This document shows, piece by piece, positions 33,822 to 41,584 of a DNA stretch of 64,000 bases. Location of the stretch: NCBI GenBank assembly GCA_016198755.1, contig JACQIB010000001.1:32001-96000 (forward strand), in the 5' to 3' direction. This stretch comes from Candidatus Aenigmatarchaeota archaeon (GTDB lineage Archaea > Aenigmatarchaeota > Aenigmatarchaeia > Aenigmatarchaeales > JACQIB01). The stretch's first letter is position 1. Each line of letters opens with the position of its first letter. The notes beneath the pieces were generated by a model. It was given only the letters and a program-made list of their open reading frames with translations. It was not told where the DNA came from and ran no database searches. Made by a program: the position numbers and the translations under genes.

Positions 33822-33971
33822 AAAGGAGCGCTTAAATTCACTAAAAGCAAACAACCTTTCTATGAAAACAATAGGGTAGATAAGCATGGAAAAATCCTTT
33901 CTTCTGCACTGTTGGAGATGAAATATAGGCAGGAACATGGGTTTAAATAGATTTTTCTTCCTTTAGCTGTT

Positions 33972-35198
33972 ATGAAAGAAACCGTTGTCTCGGCTCCCGG
34001 AAAATTCTTATTGACAGGAGAATATCTAGTAGCATTAGAGTCAGATAGGCCCGCATATTCTGCTGCCATTAACAGAAGAGTATTTTCTTGGATAGGGGAG
34101 CTGGAAGGGAGATCTGTAACAATAAACATGCCCCAGTTTGGAATTGTAGGGAAAATGGATATAGGCGATGGTGGTAAAACAGAAGTATATCCAACAAGCA
34201 AACGGAGGCAGTTCAGATATATTGAGAATGCGGTGGAATTTACGCTCAGATATTTGAAAGAGGCAGGCGTTTCATTAGAGGGAATGCATATAATTACCTT
34301 AAATGAAAGGGATTTTTTCAGAGATTGGGGAATTTCTAAATCAAGGTTTGGAAGCTCTGCTGCAGCTACTGTGGCTACAGTTGGTGCAATATTTTCCTAT
34401 TATCATAGGGATATTTCAAACCCAGAGGAGAGGGAGCGTATATTTAACCTGTCGCAGATGGCTCACCATCATTCACAGGGCGGGTTTGGCAGCGGGTTTG
34501 ATGTGTCAACGTCTCTCAATGGATCTCAAGTTTACACAAGATTCCCAGAAGATAATATACCACCCAAAGCCACTTTAACTAACAAAGTTATTCTTAATCG
34601 TACTGATTCTAAATGGACATATTCGATGCGTTCGCTCGGGCTTCCCGAAGGCGTAGAAACAGCCATAGCAGTGACCAGAGGTTTAGACAATCCCATTGAA
34701 ATGCTGTCTAGAGTGAGGCATATGAAAAGTTCCAGACAAGACATTTACGGTGATGTAATGAACAAACTCGATGTGGCAAACAGGGATTTTGTGAGTCTTC
34801 TTGAAAGAGGCGTCAGAGGAGAAGAAATAGGGCAGGCTCTAACAAGAACCAGATTGCTTACCAGAGAGCTTGGAGAAAAGTCTGGTGTTGTTATAGAGCC
34901 TCCCCACATCAGGGCAGCATTAGACAATGTTGTTTCCATGGGAGGTGCATGGGGGGCAAAACTCCAAGGAGCTGGTGGAGGATACTCTGCAATTGCACTA
35001 TGTTCAATGGAACATTTTTATCACAGTTGTGGAATAATGTCTACGGCAGGCTTTACTCCTCTCTCTGACATGAGAGTAGATAATTCAACTGAAAAACCTA
35101 TTGGAATGAGATTAGAAGACCCCCAGACATTTCATGATCTGGCAAACAGTCTGGGGTTAGCACTTTTTGAACCCGATCATGGATATCATGAAAATTGA
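33972..35198 (+). CDS. phosphomevalonate kinase
   Basis: 408 residues, longer than the two kinases before it and close to the usual size of ERG8-type enzymes. APGKFLLTGEYLVALE is the phosphomevalonate-kinase form of the first motif; then SRFGSSAAATVATVGAIF, HHHSQGGFGSGFDVSTSLNG (catalytic Asp) and AKLQGAGGGYSAIAL. Forms mevalonate 5-diphosphate for the decarboxylase at 24.6 kb. TTTAAATA (about 33942-33949) lies 26 nt before ATG 33972. The region 33822-33940 between this gene and the previous one contains no clear gene. Confidence 0.88.
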   Translation: MKETVVSAPGKFLLTGEYLVALESDRPAYSAAINRRVFSWIGELEGRSVTINMPQFGIVGKMDIGDGGKTEVYPTSKRRQFRYIENAVEFTLRYLKEAGVSLEGMHIITLNERDFFRDWGISKSRFGSSAAATVATVGAIFSYYHRDISNPEERERIFNLSQMAHHHSQGGFGSGFDVSTSLNGSQVYTRFPEDNIPPKATLTNKVILNRTDSKWTYSMRSLGLPEGVETAIAVTRGLDNPIEMLSRVRHMKSSRQDIYGDVMNKLDVANRDFVSLLERGVRGEEIGQALTRTRLLTRELGEKSGVVIEPPHIRAALDNVVSMGGAWGAKLQGAGGGYSAIALCSMEHFYHSCGIMSTAGFTPLSDMRVDNSTEKPIGMRLEDPQTFHDLANSLGLALFEPDHGYHEN

Positions 35199-35205
35199 TT
35201 TTCAA

Positions 35206-35226
35206 CTGTCGTACAATATACGACAG
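35206..35226. promoter_or_regulatory. inverted repeat between phosphomevalonate kinase and IPP isomerase genes
   Basis: CTGTCGTA (35206-35213) and TACGACAG (35219-35226) are perfect arms around CAATA. It lies upstream of the isomerase TATA box (CTTAAATAG, about 35238) and 8 bases after the kinase stop: operator or RNA hairpin. Confidence 0.45.
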
Positions 35227-35267
35227 CTCTAACAACGCTTAAATAGACTTTTCCTTAAACAAAGCCC

Positions 35268-36323
35268 ATGCCAGAGTCTTCCAGAGACTTTACACCCAGC
35301 AGAAAATCAGAGCACATAAGAATAACAACTCAGGAGAATGTGGAAACTGGGAGCACGGGATTTGAGGACGTTTCTTTATTACATAAAGCTGTTCCGGAGC
35401 TGAATTTTGAGAAAGTTTCAACTGAAACAGAGTTTTTCGGAAAGAAATTCTCTCTCCCTCTAATGATAGCAGGAATGACTGGAGGGGCAGTAGAAACAAA
35501 GGAAATTAATTTAGGTTTGGCAAAGGCAGCTGAAGAGGCTGGGATAGGGATGGGGGTTGGTTCACAGAAAGCAATGATTGAACATGAAGAATTAACAGAA
35601 ACCTATTCTGTGCGTTCTATTGCACCTACAATTTTTCTGTGCGGAAATATCGGTTTACCAAAATTAAAAATATACTCTGTGCAGCAGATTGAAAAAATGC
35701 TGCTCTCTATTAAGGCAGATGCTCTCTGTGTCCATTTAAACCCTGCACAAGAACTGTTTCAAAAAGACTCTGAGATAGAGCCAGACTGGACAGGCTGCTT
35801 CTCTGCCTTAAAAACTATTTGCTCTGAGCTAAACTATCCTGTTATAGCAAAGGAAGTTGGAAATGGTATCTCGAAAGAAACAGCTGTCCAGCTAAAAGAA
35901 GCGGGGGTTAAAGCAATCGATGTTGGCGGAGCTGGTGGAACAAGCTGGGTTGTTATAGATGGTATGAGATCTGGAAAGGATACAACAGATTTTAAAAATT
36001 GGGGAATTCCAACTGCAATCTCAATTCTCGAGGCAAGGAAAGCTGGATTACCAATAATTGCAACAGGCGGGCTTCGCTCTGGGCTGGATATTGCAAAAGC
36101 CCTTGTTCTTGGAGCTGATTTGGCTGGAATAGCCCTGCCTTTCCTAAAAGAGTTCAAACGTGGCGGTGTTCCAGCTGTTGAAGCCTATATAGAAAAGCTG
36201 GAAAGAGAGCTGCGCACAGCAATGTTTCTCTCTGGCTGTAAATCAATCTCCGAGCTGAAAAAACTCAAACCAATTATAACAGGCAAAACAAAAGAATGGG
36301 CAGAACAGCGCGGCTTATTTTAG
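35268..36323 (+). CDS. fni: isopentenyl-diphosphate isomerase type 2 (FMN-dependent)
   Basis: 351 residues, TIM-barrel flavoenzyme interconverting IPP and DMAPP. SRKSEHIRI at the N-terminus (diphosphate-binding RKxxH), LMIAGMTGGAVETKEIN, GVGSQKAMIEH, LCVHLNPAQE with the catalytic Gln, KEVGNGISKETA, DVGGAGGTSW and ATGGLRSGLDIAKAL (FMN phosphate) are all family hallmarks. Leaderless from CTTAAATAG 28 nt upstream. Completes the path from HMG-CoA to DMAPP in this window. Confidence 0.95.
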   Translation: MPESSRDFTPSRKSEHIRITTQENVETGSTGFEDVSLLHKAVPELNFEKVSTETEFFGKKFSLPLMIAGMTGGAVETKEINLGLAKAAEEAGIGMGVGSQKAMIEHEELTETYSVRSIAPTIFLCGNIGLPKLKIYSVQQIEKMLLSIKADALCVHLNPAQELFQKDSEIEPDWTGCFSALKTICSELNYPVIAKEVGNGISKETAVQLKEAGVKAIDVGGAGGTSWVVIDGMRSGKDTTDFKNWGIPTAISILEARKAGLPIIATGGLRSGLDIAKALVLGADLAGIALPFLKEFKRGGVPAVEAYIEKLERELRTAMFLSGCKSISELKKLKPIITGKTKEWAEQRGLF

Positions 36324-36368
36324 GCAGGTTCATATCACTTTTTAAGTGTAGATTTGTTAACAAAACAT

Positions 36369-37298
36369 ATGGCAAAAATAACGATATTGGGCGCAGGTGC
36401 TATGTCATCTGCCATTTCCATTCCGCTTATAAAAAACAGGAATAAAGTTAATATCTGGGGAACAGAATTCGATAAAGCAATTATAGACAAGCTAAAGTCA
36501 GATCAGCCACACCCCACGTTAAATATGATAATAGATGCAAATTTCTTTTATTCTGATCAGCTCGCGGAAGCCATAGAAGACTCGGAAATTGTGATATTTG
36601 GTGTGGTTTCCTCCGGCGTTAGAAAGATTGCACAAATGGCAAAGAAGTTTTTGAAAAAGCAAATAATAGTAAATGTCGCAAAAGGGTTTGATAACGGCCA
36701 AACAATGGTAGAGGTTTTGGAGCAGGAACTTCCCGATTTACCAAAGGTTGTGGTTGCAGGTCCATCTAACGCAAAAGACGTTTCCCAATCCCAGAATACA
36801 ACAGTTGTTTTTGCATCTTCTGATGTACATGCGGCAGATATATGCAAAAAGGCGTTCCAAACAGAAAACTACAGCATAGAAATTTCCGACGATTCAAACG
36901 GTGCTGAGATATGTTCCTCCCTCAAAAACGTATACGGTATACTTATCCACTCCGCAAAGACAGATAACGAGCGGTCAGTGCTTTTTGTAAAATCCCTTGA
37001 GGAGATTGGCATATTTGCAGAAGCATGCGGAGGCAAGTTAAAAACAGTTTATGGCTTGGCAGGAGCCGGAGACCTTTACCTAACACAATGGGGAAGGAAT
37101 GGCATGCTTGGCAAAATGATAGCAGATGGAAAGAAACCCTCTGCAGCATTGGAAGAACTAAAGGCAAAAAACATTACTGTAGAAGGATATGCTGCAACAA
37201 AGGCTGCAGTTGAGCTTGCAAAATCAAAAAACCTAAACCTGCCTTTGTTGGAATCTGCATATAATCTTCTCTACAGGGACCAGCCCTTCAAAATATAA
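36369..37298 (+). CDS. gpsA: NAD(P)-dependent glycerol-3-phosphate dehydrogenase, GpsA family
   Basis: About 309 residues. Rossmann motif ILGAGAMSSAIS, NVAKGFDNG, VVAGPSNAKDV, the catalytic lysine region SSLKNVYGI and C-terminal GLAGAGDLYLT with GRN, the standard GpsA signature. It makes or oxidises sn-glycerol-3-phosphate, the bacterial/eukaryal stereoisomer; archaeal lipids use glycerol-1-phosphate. A catabolic or signalling role, or G3P-lipid metabolism, is possible. ATG 36369 is preferred over TTG 36354: the box CTTTTTAAG (about 36338) is 28 nt from it. Confidence 0.88.
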   Translation: MAKITILGAGAMSSAISIPLIKNRNKVNIWGTEFDKAIIDKLKSDQPHPTLNMIIDANFFYSDQLAEAIEDSEIVIFGVVSSGVRKIAQMAKKFLKKQIIVNVAKGFDNGQTMVEVLEQELPDLPKVVVAGPSNAKDVSQSQNTTVVFASSDVHAADICKKAFQTENYSIEISDDSNGAEICSSLKNVYGILIHSAKTDNERSVLFVKSLEEIGIFAEACGGKLKTVYGLAGAGDLYLTQWGRNGMLGKMIADGKKPSAALEELKAKNITVEGYAATKAAVELAKSKNLNLPLLESAYNLLYRDQPFKI

Positions 37299-37305
37299 AT
37301 ACTGT

Positions 37306-38037
37306 TCAAATCAACATTGATTGAGGGGAAATTCCAGCTCCACCTGCAGCAGAATATGCCATAGCAACAAAAACAATTATTATTCCTGCCAATATCAACA
37401 GTACTATAAGTGGTAAGAGCAGAGCAATTGCAGCAGTGCTTGTCTTAACTTTGTGTGCAATTTTCATAGCTCGAATCTGATATACAATAGATAATAATGC
37501 AAGAATAGCAACACCTAATCCACCCACTGCAAACAAAATCAATCCGATTGTTGCGCTTGTTTTTATCAGAATAGATCCCAGCAATAAAGGCAACATAAAC
37601 AAATACAGTCCAATCCTTATTGGAGCCTGAACTAAAGCAAGCAGGAAGGTCTGTTTTCCATATGTTCCTGTGCCACCCATGTTCTTTGCAAGCAAATAAA
37701 CAATACCAGAGGAAAGCAGTAATGAAACAGCCTCAGTAACTGTGAAGTAAAAGAGTAGATACCCTGTATACACTAAAAGCACCATAAAAACTGCAGCACC
37801 TACAATTCCTGACATTGAAGGCAGGCCCATAGAAGAGGCAAAACTTTCTGAGATTGTCGGTGATAATAAAAATAACATTATAAGTATAATTCCAAACAGG
37901 ATTGAAGATATACCAGACGACAGTACAGTGTGTATAACCCCATCTTCCAAAGTTCCTTTTTTCAGTGTTTTAGCAAAAGTTTCTTTTGGATTTTGCAAAA
38001 CATCTTTCCAAAGCCCTATCCTTTCTTTAAAACTCAA
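37306..38037 (-). CDS. Yip1-like multi-pass membrane protein
   Basis: 243 residues: a soluble N-terminus (FKERIGLWKDVLQNPKETFAKTLKKG) followed by about five TM helices, the arrangement of the Yip1/YIPF-like archaeal family. Function unknown; eukaryal relatives act in membrane trafficking. The start codon is TTG 38037, immediately after the Sec61beta stop (TAATTG), so translation is probably coupled and the protein may work with the translocon. Confidence 0.65.
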   Translation of the reverse strand: MSFKERIGLWKDVLQNPKETFAKTLKKGTLEDGVIHTVLSSGISSILFGIILIMLFLLSPTISESFASSMGLPSMSGIVGAAVFMVLLVYTGYLLFYFTVTEAVSLLLSSGIVYLLAKNMGGTGTYGKQTFLLALVQAPIRIGLYLFMLPLLLGSILIKTSATIGLILFAVGGLGVAILALLSIVYQIRAMKIAHKVKTSTAAIALLLPLIVLLILAGIIIVFVAMAYSAAGGAGISPQSMLI

Positions 38038-38211
38038 TTAAATCCCCAGCAGGAACCTGCCTCCCATAAGGAGGGAAAACTCTAATGCTATAATAACAAC
38101 AGCAAGCTCAACCACATGAATTGGCTTTAGTTTTATCAGAGCATGCTCAGACTCGTAGTATCTAACAAGCCCAGCCATTCCACTTGGAGCCTGCGACTGC
38201 TGCTTTTCCAT
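38038..38211 (-). CDS. preprotein translocase subunit Sec61beta (SecG), 57 aa
   Basis: A short gene easily missed. 57 residues with the archaeal Sec61beta layout: a polar Gln/Ser/Pro/Gly N-terminus (KQQSQAPSGMAGLVRYYESE), the conserved IKLKPIHVV before a single C-terminal TM helix (ELAVVIIALEFSLLMGG). It forms part of the SecYEG/Sec61 channel. A TATA box (TTTAAATAG, minus strand, about 38230-38238) is 24 nt before ATG 38211. Directly upstream of and abutting the Yip1-like gene. Confidence 0.85.
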   Translation of the reverse strand: MEKQQSQAPSGMAGLVRYYESEHALIKLKPIHVVELAVVIIALEFSLLMGGRFLLGI

Positions 38212-38273
38212 GCCTCAAAATTGTATAACTACCTATTTAAACCTGTTGAAACCTAAAGAAAAAATAAGAAAAT

Positions 38274-38678
38274 TTAAGCTATTGAAGCCCCGCTCTCAGT
38301 CTTCGCATCCTCTTCCATTCCCAATGGAGGGCGCTGGTCTGTAAGGTTCATCATGTAGGGACCTCTCCTGCTAAAGTAGTTTCCAACCTTTGTAAAATAT
38401 TTGAACGAAACCTCTAAGGTTTTAACTCCCCAGTTAAAGTGCGCTTCCAGTCTATTGGCCAATAGCACGCTTGTGATACCGTTTATTGCACCCAGTATCA
38501 TGCCTACAAACATGTATACCATTACTATTATATAATAAATAAAACTGTATACAGAACCAACAATCATAATCAAAATAATCCAGATTGGCCTTATAATCAA
38601 AGCTTCTAATCTGCTTGCTTTTGAATCATAGTTAAGCTTAGCATTCCTTATCTTGTACTCAACCGGTACATCTGCCAT
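38274..38678 (-). CDS. DUF4389-like membrane protein
   Basis: 134 residues with two TM helices (about 30-80) and a C-terminal RRGPYMMNLTDQRPPLGMEED that matches the ending of DUF4389 proteins (YxxxLTDxYPPF). Function unknown. ATG 38678 is preferred; the box TATATAAAT (about 38703-38710) is 28 nt upstream, and a degenerate copy of the TACTAC palindrome (38690-38703) sits between box and start. Confidence 0.6.
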   Translation of the reverse strand: MADVPVEYKIRNAKLNYDSKASRLEALIIRPIWIILIMIVGSVYSFIYYIIVMVYMFVGMILGAINGITSVLLANRLEAHFNWGVKTLEVSFKYFTKVGNYFSRRGPYMMNLTDQRPPLGMEEDAKTESGASIA

Positions 38679-38752
38679 GCGCAATTCTATACACTAACTA
38701 GTATATAAATCTATCTCCAACGGCAAACGCCTTACTTTCTATTCTAGAAGAG

Positions 38753-38759
38753 AAAAAAA
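38753..38759 (-). terminator. T-run terminator after RNase P RNA
   Basis: On the minus strand seven Ts follow the 3' end of the RNase P RNA within about 10 nt, the normal archaeal intrinsic termination signal. Confidence 0.6.
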
Positions 38760-38764
38760 GTTGT

Positions 38765-39068
38765 GTGTTGGGGTTAGCCCGCCTTTTGTTCGCCTGCCCG
38801 GTTTCCCGGGCGCGCGGCGCGGCAGCATTTGTCTAAGCAGCCTACCCGCTGCTCTTTATTCATTGCAGCCTACTTGGCCTTGCACCTTGCTGGTTTTGCG
38901 TTCCAGAGACATACTTCACATTTGTTCATCAGGTCCCTTTTTGCGCTTCCTGTCAGTCTCCCAACAGCCTTTTACAAGGCAGCATTTTTCTGGTGGGCGG
39001 AGCTTCCTCCCCGCTAGCCTCCCCCCGAAAGGATCAGCTGAGCAGGGGCAACTGCCTCCCCAACTCAC
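38765..39068 (-). ncRNA. rnpB: RNase P RNA
   Basis: On the minus strand the RNA contains CR-I GGGGAGGAAGCTCCGCC (P4 5' strand), GGTGCAAGGCCAAGTAGG (as in E. coli AGCAAGGCCAAATAGG), GCGGGTAGGCTGCTT (identical to the bacterial core) and GACAAATGCTGCC. The ends pair as P1: GTTGGGG with CCCCAAC. About 304 nt, normal for type A archaeal RNA. It removes tRNA 5' leaders. GC content is much higher than the flanks, and it is followed by a T-run. A TATA-like CTTTAAG is about 30 nt upstream (39096-39102). End positions are estimates. Confidence 0.92.
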
Positions 39069-39115
39069 ACTATAAATTTTATCCAGAACACACTTAAAGC
39101 TTTCTGATGCGGCAA

Positions 39116-39547
39116 TCATTTGGCAGGATGCGCAAAAGATTTCAACAATTCAGCAAAGCTTAGGCAATTTATATCTTTCAGTTTCTTAAAGTCCATACCG
39201 TTGCTTACTATTGCATAAACCCCATGATTTATTGAAACAGCTGCATGAATTGCATCTCTAGGTTCCATACCCTTTCTCATAAAATCAAAAGAAAATGCTA
39301 TGTCCTCTCCAGAAACAGGAACTATGTTCAAATTAAATATTTTGAATATAGACTCTCCATAATTTATTGCGGATGCATAGTCCAAATGTCTCTTAAGTAC
39401 AAATATAACCTCGTCCAGAGTGAGAGAAGATGTTATTGCGCTAATTTTGTTTTCTTCAAGCAACTTAAAAATTTCTCTTGCCCGCTCCCCAATATTTCCC
39501 TTATCCAACCTGGCATAAATAAACAAATTAGAATCCAGATAATACAT
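39116..39547 (-). CDS. vapC: VapC-type PIN-domain ribonuclease toxin
   Basis: 143 residues. PIN fold with acidic metal-binding residues at MYYLDSN (D5), SLTLDEV, EPRDAIHAA and SNGMDF. PIN toxins cleave RNA, often tRNA or rRNA. It follows the antitoxin gene by 4 nt and would be translated from the same mRNA. The end lies 48 bases from the RNase P RNA 5' end. A solitary PIN nuclease with a housekeeping role is less likely given the partner. Confidence 0.85.
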   Translation of the reverse strand: MYYLDSNLFIYARLDKGNIGERAREIFKLLEENKISAITSSLTLDEVIFVLKRHLDYASAINYGESIFKIFNLNIVPVSGEDIAFSFDFMRKGMEPRDAIHAAVSINHGVYAIVSNGMDFKKLKDINCLSFAELLKSFAHPAK

Positions 39548-39551
39548 TCTA

Positions 39552-39809
39552 TCACTTTGCTTTTTTGAACCTGTTTAAAGCCTCTTCCTCGTGAAGCTTA
39601 TCTAAATCAAGCTTTTCCAAAAATATTCCATCTCTTTTTACCTGTTGTTCCAAGGTTTCGTACAGTTTAACCTTTTCAGGAGTAATAAATATTTTTCCAT
39701 CTTCCAAAGACACAAAAACATGAGACTTCGGCATTATGCCAGTTATTTTTCTAATTTCCTCAGGTATGACTATCTGGCCTTTGGGTCCAACTTTTCGCTC
39801 AATATTCAT
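39552..39809 (-). CDS. vapB: VapB-type AbrB-fold antitoxin
   Basis: 85 residues. The N-terminal swapped-hairpin DNA-binding domain ERKVGPKGQIVIPEEIRKITGI is a textbook AbrB/MazE-like motif; the C-terminal helix (LDLDKLHEEEALNRFKKAK) would neutralise the toxin. Upstream, the TATA-like TTTAAATA (about 39843-39850, minus strand) is followed by repeated TATACTAAG/TATACTATG boxes (39812-39835) including TTATAC...GTATAA arms, fitting autorepression. Confidence 0.85.
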   Translation of the reverse strand: MNIERKVGPKGQIVIPEEIRKITGIMPKSHVFVSLEDGKIFITPEKVKLYETLEQQVKRDGIFLEKLDLDKLHEEEALNRFKKAK

Positions 39810-39866
39810 TTATACCACATAGTATAACTTAGTATAATCACTATTTAAAACCGTATCCTTAGAATT

Positions 39867-40124
39867 CTATCCTGCAATGTTTATTGGCTTTGCAAGGGCA
39901 TTTGGAGGCAAAGGCATTGAGAATTTTACCCTCAAAGTTCCGGAAGTTCCATGTAATCCTGTAACAAGTCCATTATACTTTCTTCCCTTTGGATCAGTCC
40001 AGATAGCTTTCTTTCCAACCAGTTTCCCAGCATCTTTTTTATTGTTTACAGCAGGTACCCTAACCAAAACCTCCTTTGTGTATGCTATATGGTAATTTAC
40101 TATTACCCCTGTTGGATCTGTCAT
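39867..40124 (-). CDS. ribosomal protein eL33 (L35Ae)
   Basis: About 85 residues. GVIVNYHIAYTKEVLVRVP, KLVGKKAIWTDPKGRKYNGLV and HGTSGTLRVKF follow the L35Ae pattern (GKKVxWxxPxGxxxxGxIxxxHGxxGxVRxxF). A large-subunit protein. The frame is open further upstream, but ATG 40124 is preceded by AGGTGA at a good distance and matches the family start (GVIxNYR near the N-terminus). Confidence 0.85.
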   Translation of the reverse strand: MTDPTGVIVNYHIAYTKEVLVRVPAVNNKKDAGKLVGKKAIWTDPKGRKYNGLVTGLHGTSGTLRVKFSMPLPPNALAKPINIAG

Positions 40125-40213
40125 TGTATCACCTATATTATATGCCATAGCTTTCTTACCCGCACCCCAATACTGTACATAACAGACATATATTGCTATC
40201 GGTTCCAGAAAAA

Positions 40214-41560
40214 TCAAGGAGTAACAGTGCTTGTTGAGGTAGCTTGGTTGTTGTTTTCATTACTCTCGCTTATACTGTTAGAAGGGTCCACGATTACTGT
40301 AACATCATAAGTTCCGGGATCTGTCTGAGCACCGGAAACAGCACAGCTCCTAGTTGGCGAGCTTTGGCCTGCATTAAGGGGGGTAAAGCTCACGGAGCAG
40401 CTAGATACAGGATTGCCTCCTTGGGAGAACATAACCTGTATATTCCCGTTTGAGGAATCACCAGTCCCGCTGTTTGTAACAATCATGTTTGTTTGTCTTC
40501 CTTTGTTCTGGAAACCTGTTATGGAAATTGTAAGGTCTGGCTTTACTTGGGTTGTGGTTGTTGTGCTGGTTGTGGTTGTTGGGACCGTTGTAGTGGTTGT
40601 CGTGGTTGTAGTAGTGGTTGTCGTGGTAGTTGTTGGTGGAGATGAACAGAATCCGCCATTCAGGGCATACCATGAACAGCCAGCTGCTGAACATGCAGCT
40701 GATGATGAACAGACGCCGCAGTTGCTAATAGCACATGTTGGAGATGTGGTTGTAGTAGTAGAGGAAGTTGTAGTGGTAGTAGTTGTAGTTCCGCCCACTG
40801 CTGTAGTCGTGGTTCCGCCAGCCGCAGTAGTTGTTGTACCACCTGCAGCCGTTGTAGTTGTGCTGGAACTGGTTGTAGTTGTTGGGGGAGCAGAACAGGA
40901 AGAAATAGTAGAGTTCCAGTTACAGGATGCACCTGTGCACGCAGATTGGATGGAACAGGCACCGCAATTGCTAATAGCGCATGTTGGAGAAGTAGTGGTT
41001 GTTGTGGAACGTGTTGTGCTCGTAGAAGCACCAACAGAACAAATTCTATTTAGGCAATATCCGCTATTGCAGTCATCATGTGAATTACATGCCTCACCGT
41101 CAGCTTTCTTTCCCACATCCACAGCAGTAGTTGTAGTTCCGCCAGCAGTGGTAGTGGTTTGCCCAGCAATTGTTGTGGTAGATCGTTTAGTTGTGCTTGT
41201 TTCAGCTGGTTTTTCAACAGAAACCTGTCCTGAAGCAGATTTTTTAATAGCGCAGATAACCTGCGAATTATCTGCATCTATCCAGACAGTTACTTCTGTT
41301 TCCACTTCCTTTGAACTTAACACAACTTTCTTGTAGTTTTCAGCAGTAAACTTTGCCCCGCAGATTTGCTCTAGTTCAGCTTTCTGCGCTTCTATTTCAG
41401 TGCTTGTAACATTGAAAACCTGTGTACTGGCATCAGGCACAGTTGAAAGGTAGCTGCTTGCTATGCTTGTTTGCTTTGCAAGTTCTATAGGATCTGTAAT
41501 AGCCTGTCCAGTACAGCCCGCAATAAGCACAACTAACCCCAAAACAAGCAGATACCGCAT
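40214..41560 (-). CDS. Thr-rich lipoprotein with Cys modules and CARDB domain
   Basis: About 448 residues. Signal peptide with lipobox LIAGC (mature N-terminal Cys). Next come a PTS-type Thr-rich linker, a disulfide module GEACNSHDDCNSGYCLNRIC, and two related modules (SPTCAISNCGACS... and SPTCAISNCGVCS...), separated by Thr tracts of up to about 17 in a row that are likely O-glycosylated. The C-terminal CARDB-like beta-sandwich runs KPDLTISITGF to ESNENNNQA. Probably a surface stalk protein. The repeats form a GTTGTAGT-type microsatellite on the plus strand, whose long antisense frames are artefacts. Start at ATG 41560 or 41569. Confidence 0.75.
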   Translation of the reverse strand: MRYLLVLGLVVLIAGCTGQAITDPIELAKQTSIASSYLSTVPDASTQVFNVTSTEIEAQKAELEQICGAKFTAENYKKVVLSSKEVETEVTVWIDADNSQVICAIKKSASGQVSVEKPAETSTTKRSTTTIAGQTTTTAGGTTTTAVDVGKKADGEACNSHDDCNSGYCLNRICSVGASTSTTRSTTTTTSPTCAISNCGACSIQSACTGASCNWNSTISSCSAPPTTTTSSSTTTTAAGGTTTTAAGGTTTTAVGGTTTTTTTTSSTTTTTSPTCAISNCGVCSSSAACSAAGCSWYALNGGFCSSPPTTTTTTTTTTTTTTTTVPTTTTSTTTTTQVKPDLTISITGFQNKGRQTNMIVTNSGTGDSSNGNIQVMFSQGGNPVSSCSVSFTPLNAGQSSPTRSCAVSGAQTDPGTYDVTVIVDPSNSISESNENNNQATSTSTVTP

Positions 41561-41584
41561 CCAATACATTCCAAAAGCCAGAAT

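Noticed and set aside
33860-34201. 113-residue minus-strand frame before the phosphomevalonate kinase
   Set aside because: Mostly antisense to the kinase and its promoter; no independent support.
38761-39075. Plus-strand frames of 104 and 62 residues
   Set aside because: They are antisense to RNase P RNA, which explains the GC-rich sequence.
39116-39809. VapBC as part of a larger defence island
   Set aside because: Neighbours are RNase P RNA and ribosomal protein eL33; no other defence genes nearby.
40413-41336. 307-residue Val-rich reading frame on the plus strand
   Set aside because: It is the antisense of the Thr-rich lipoprotein repeats; poly-Val tracts are the mirror of poly-Thr codons.
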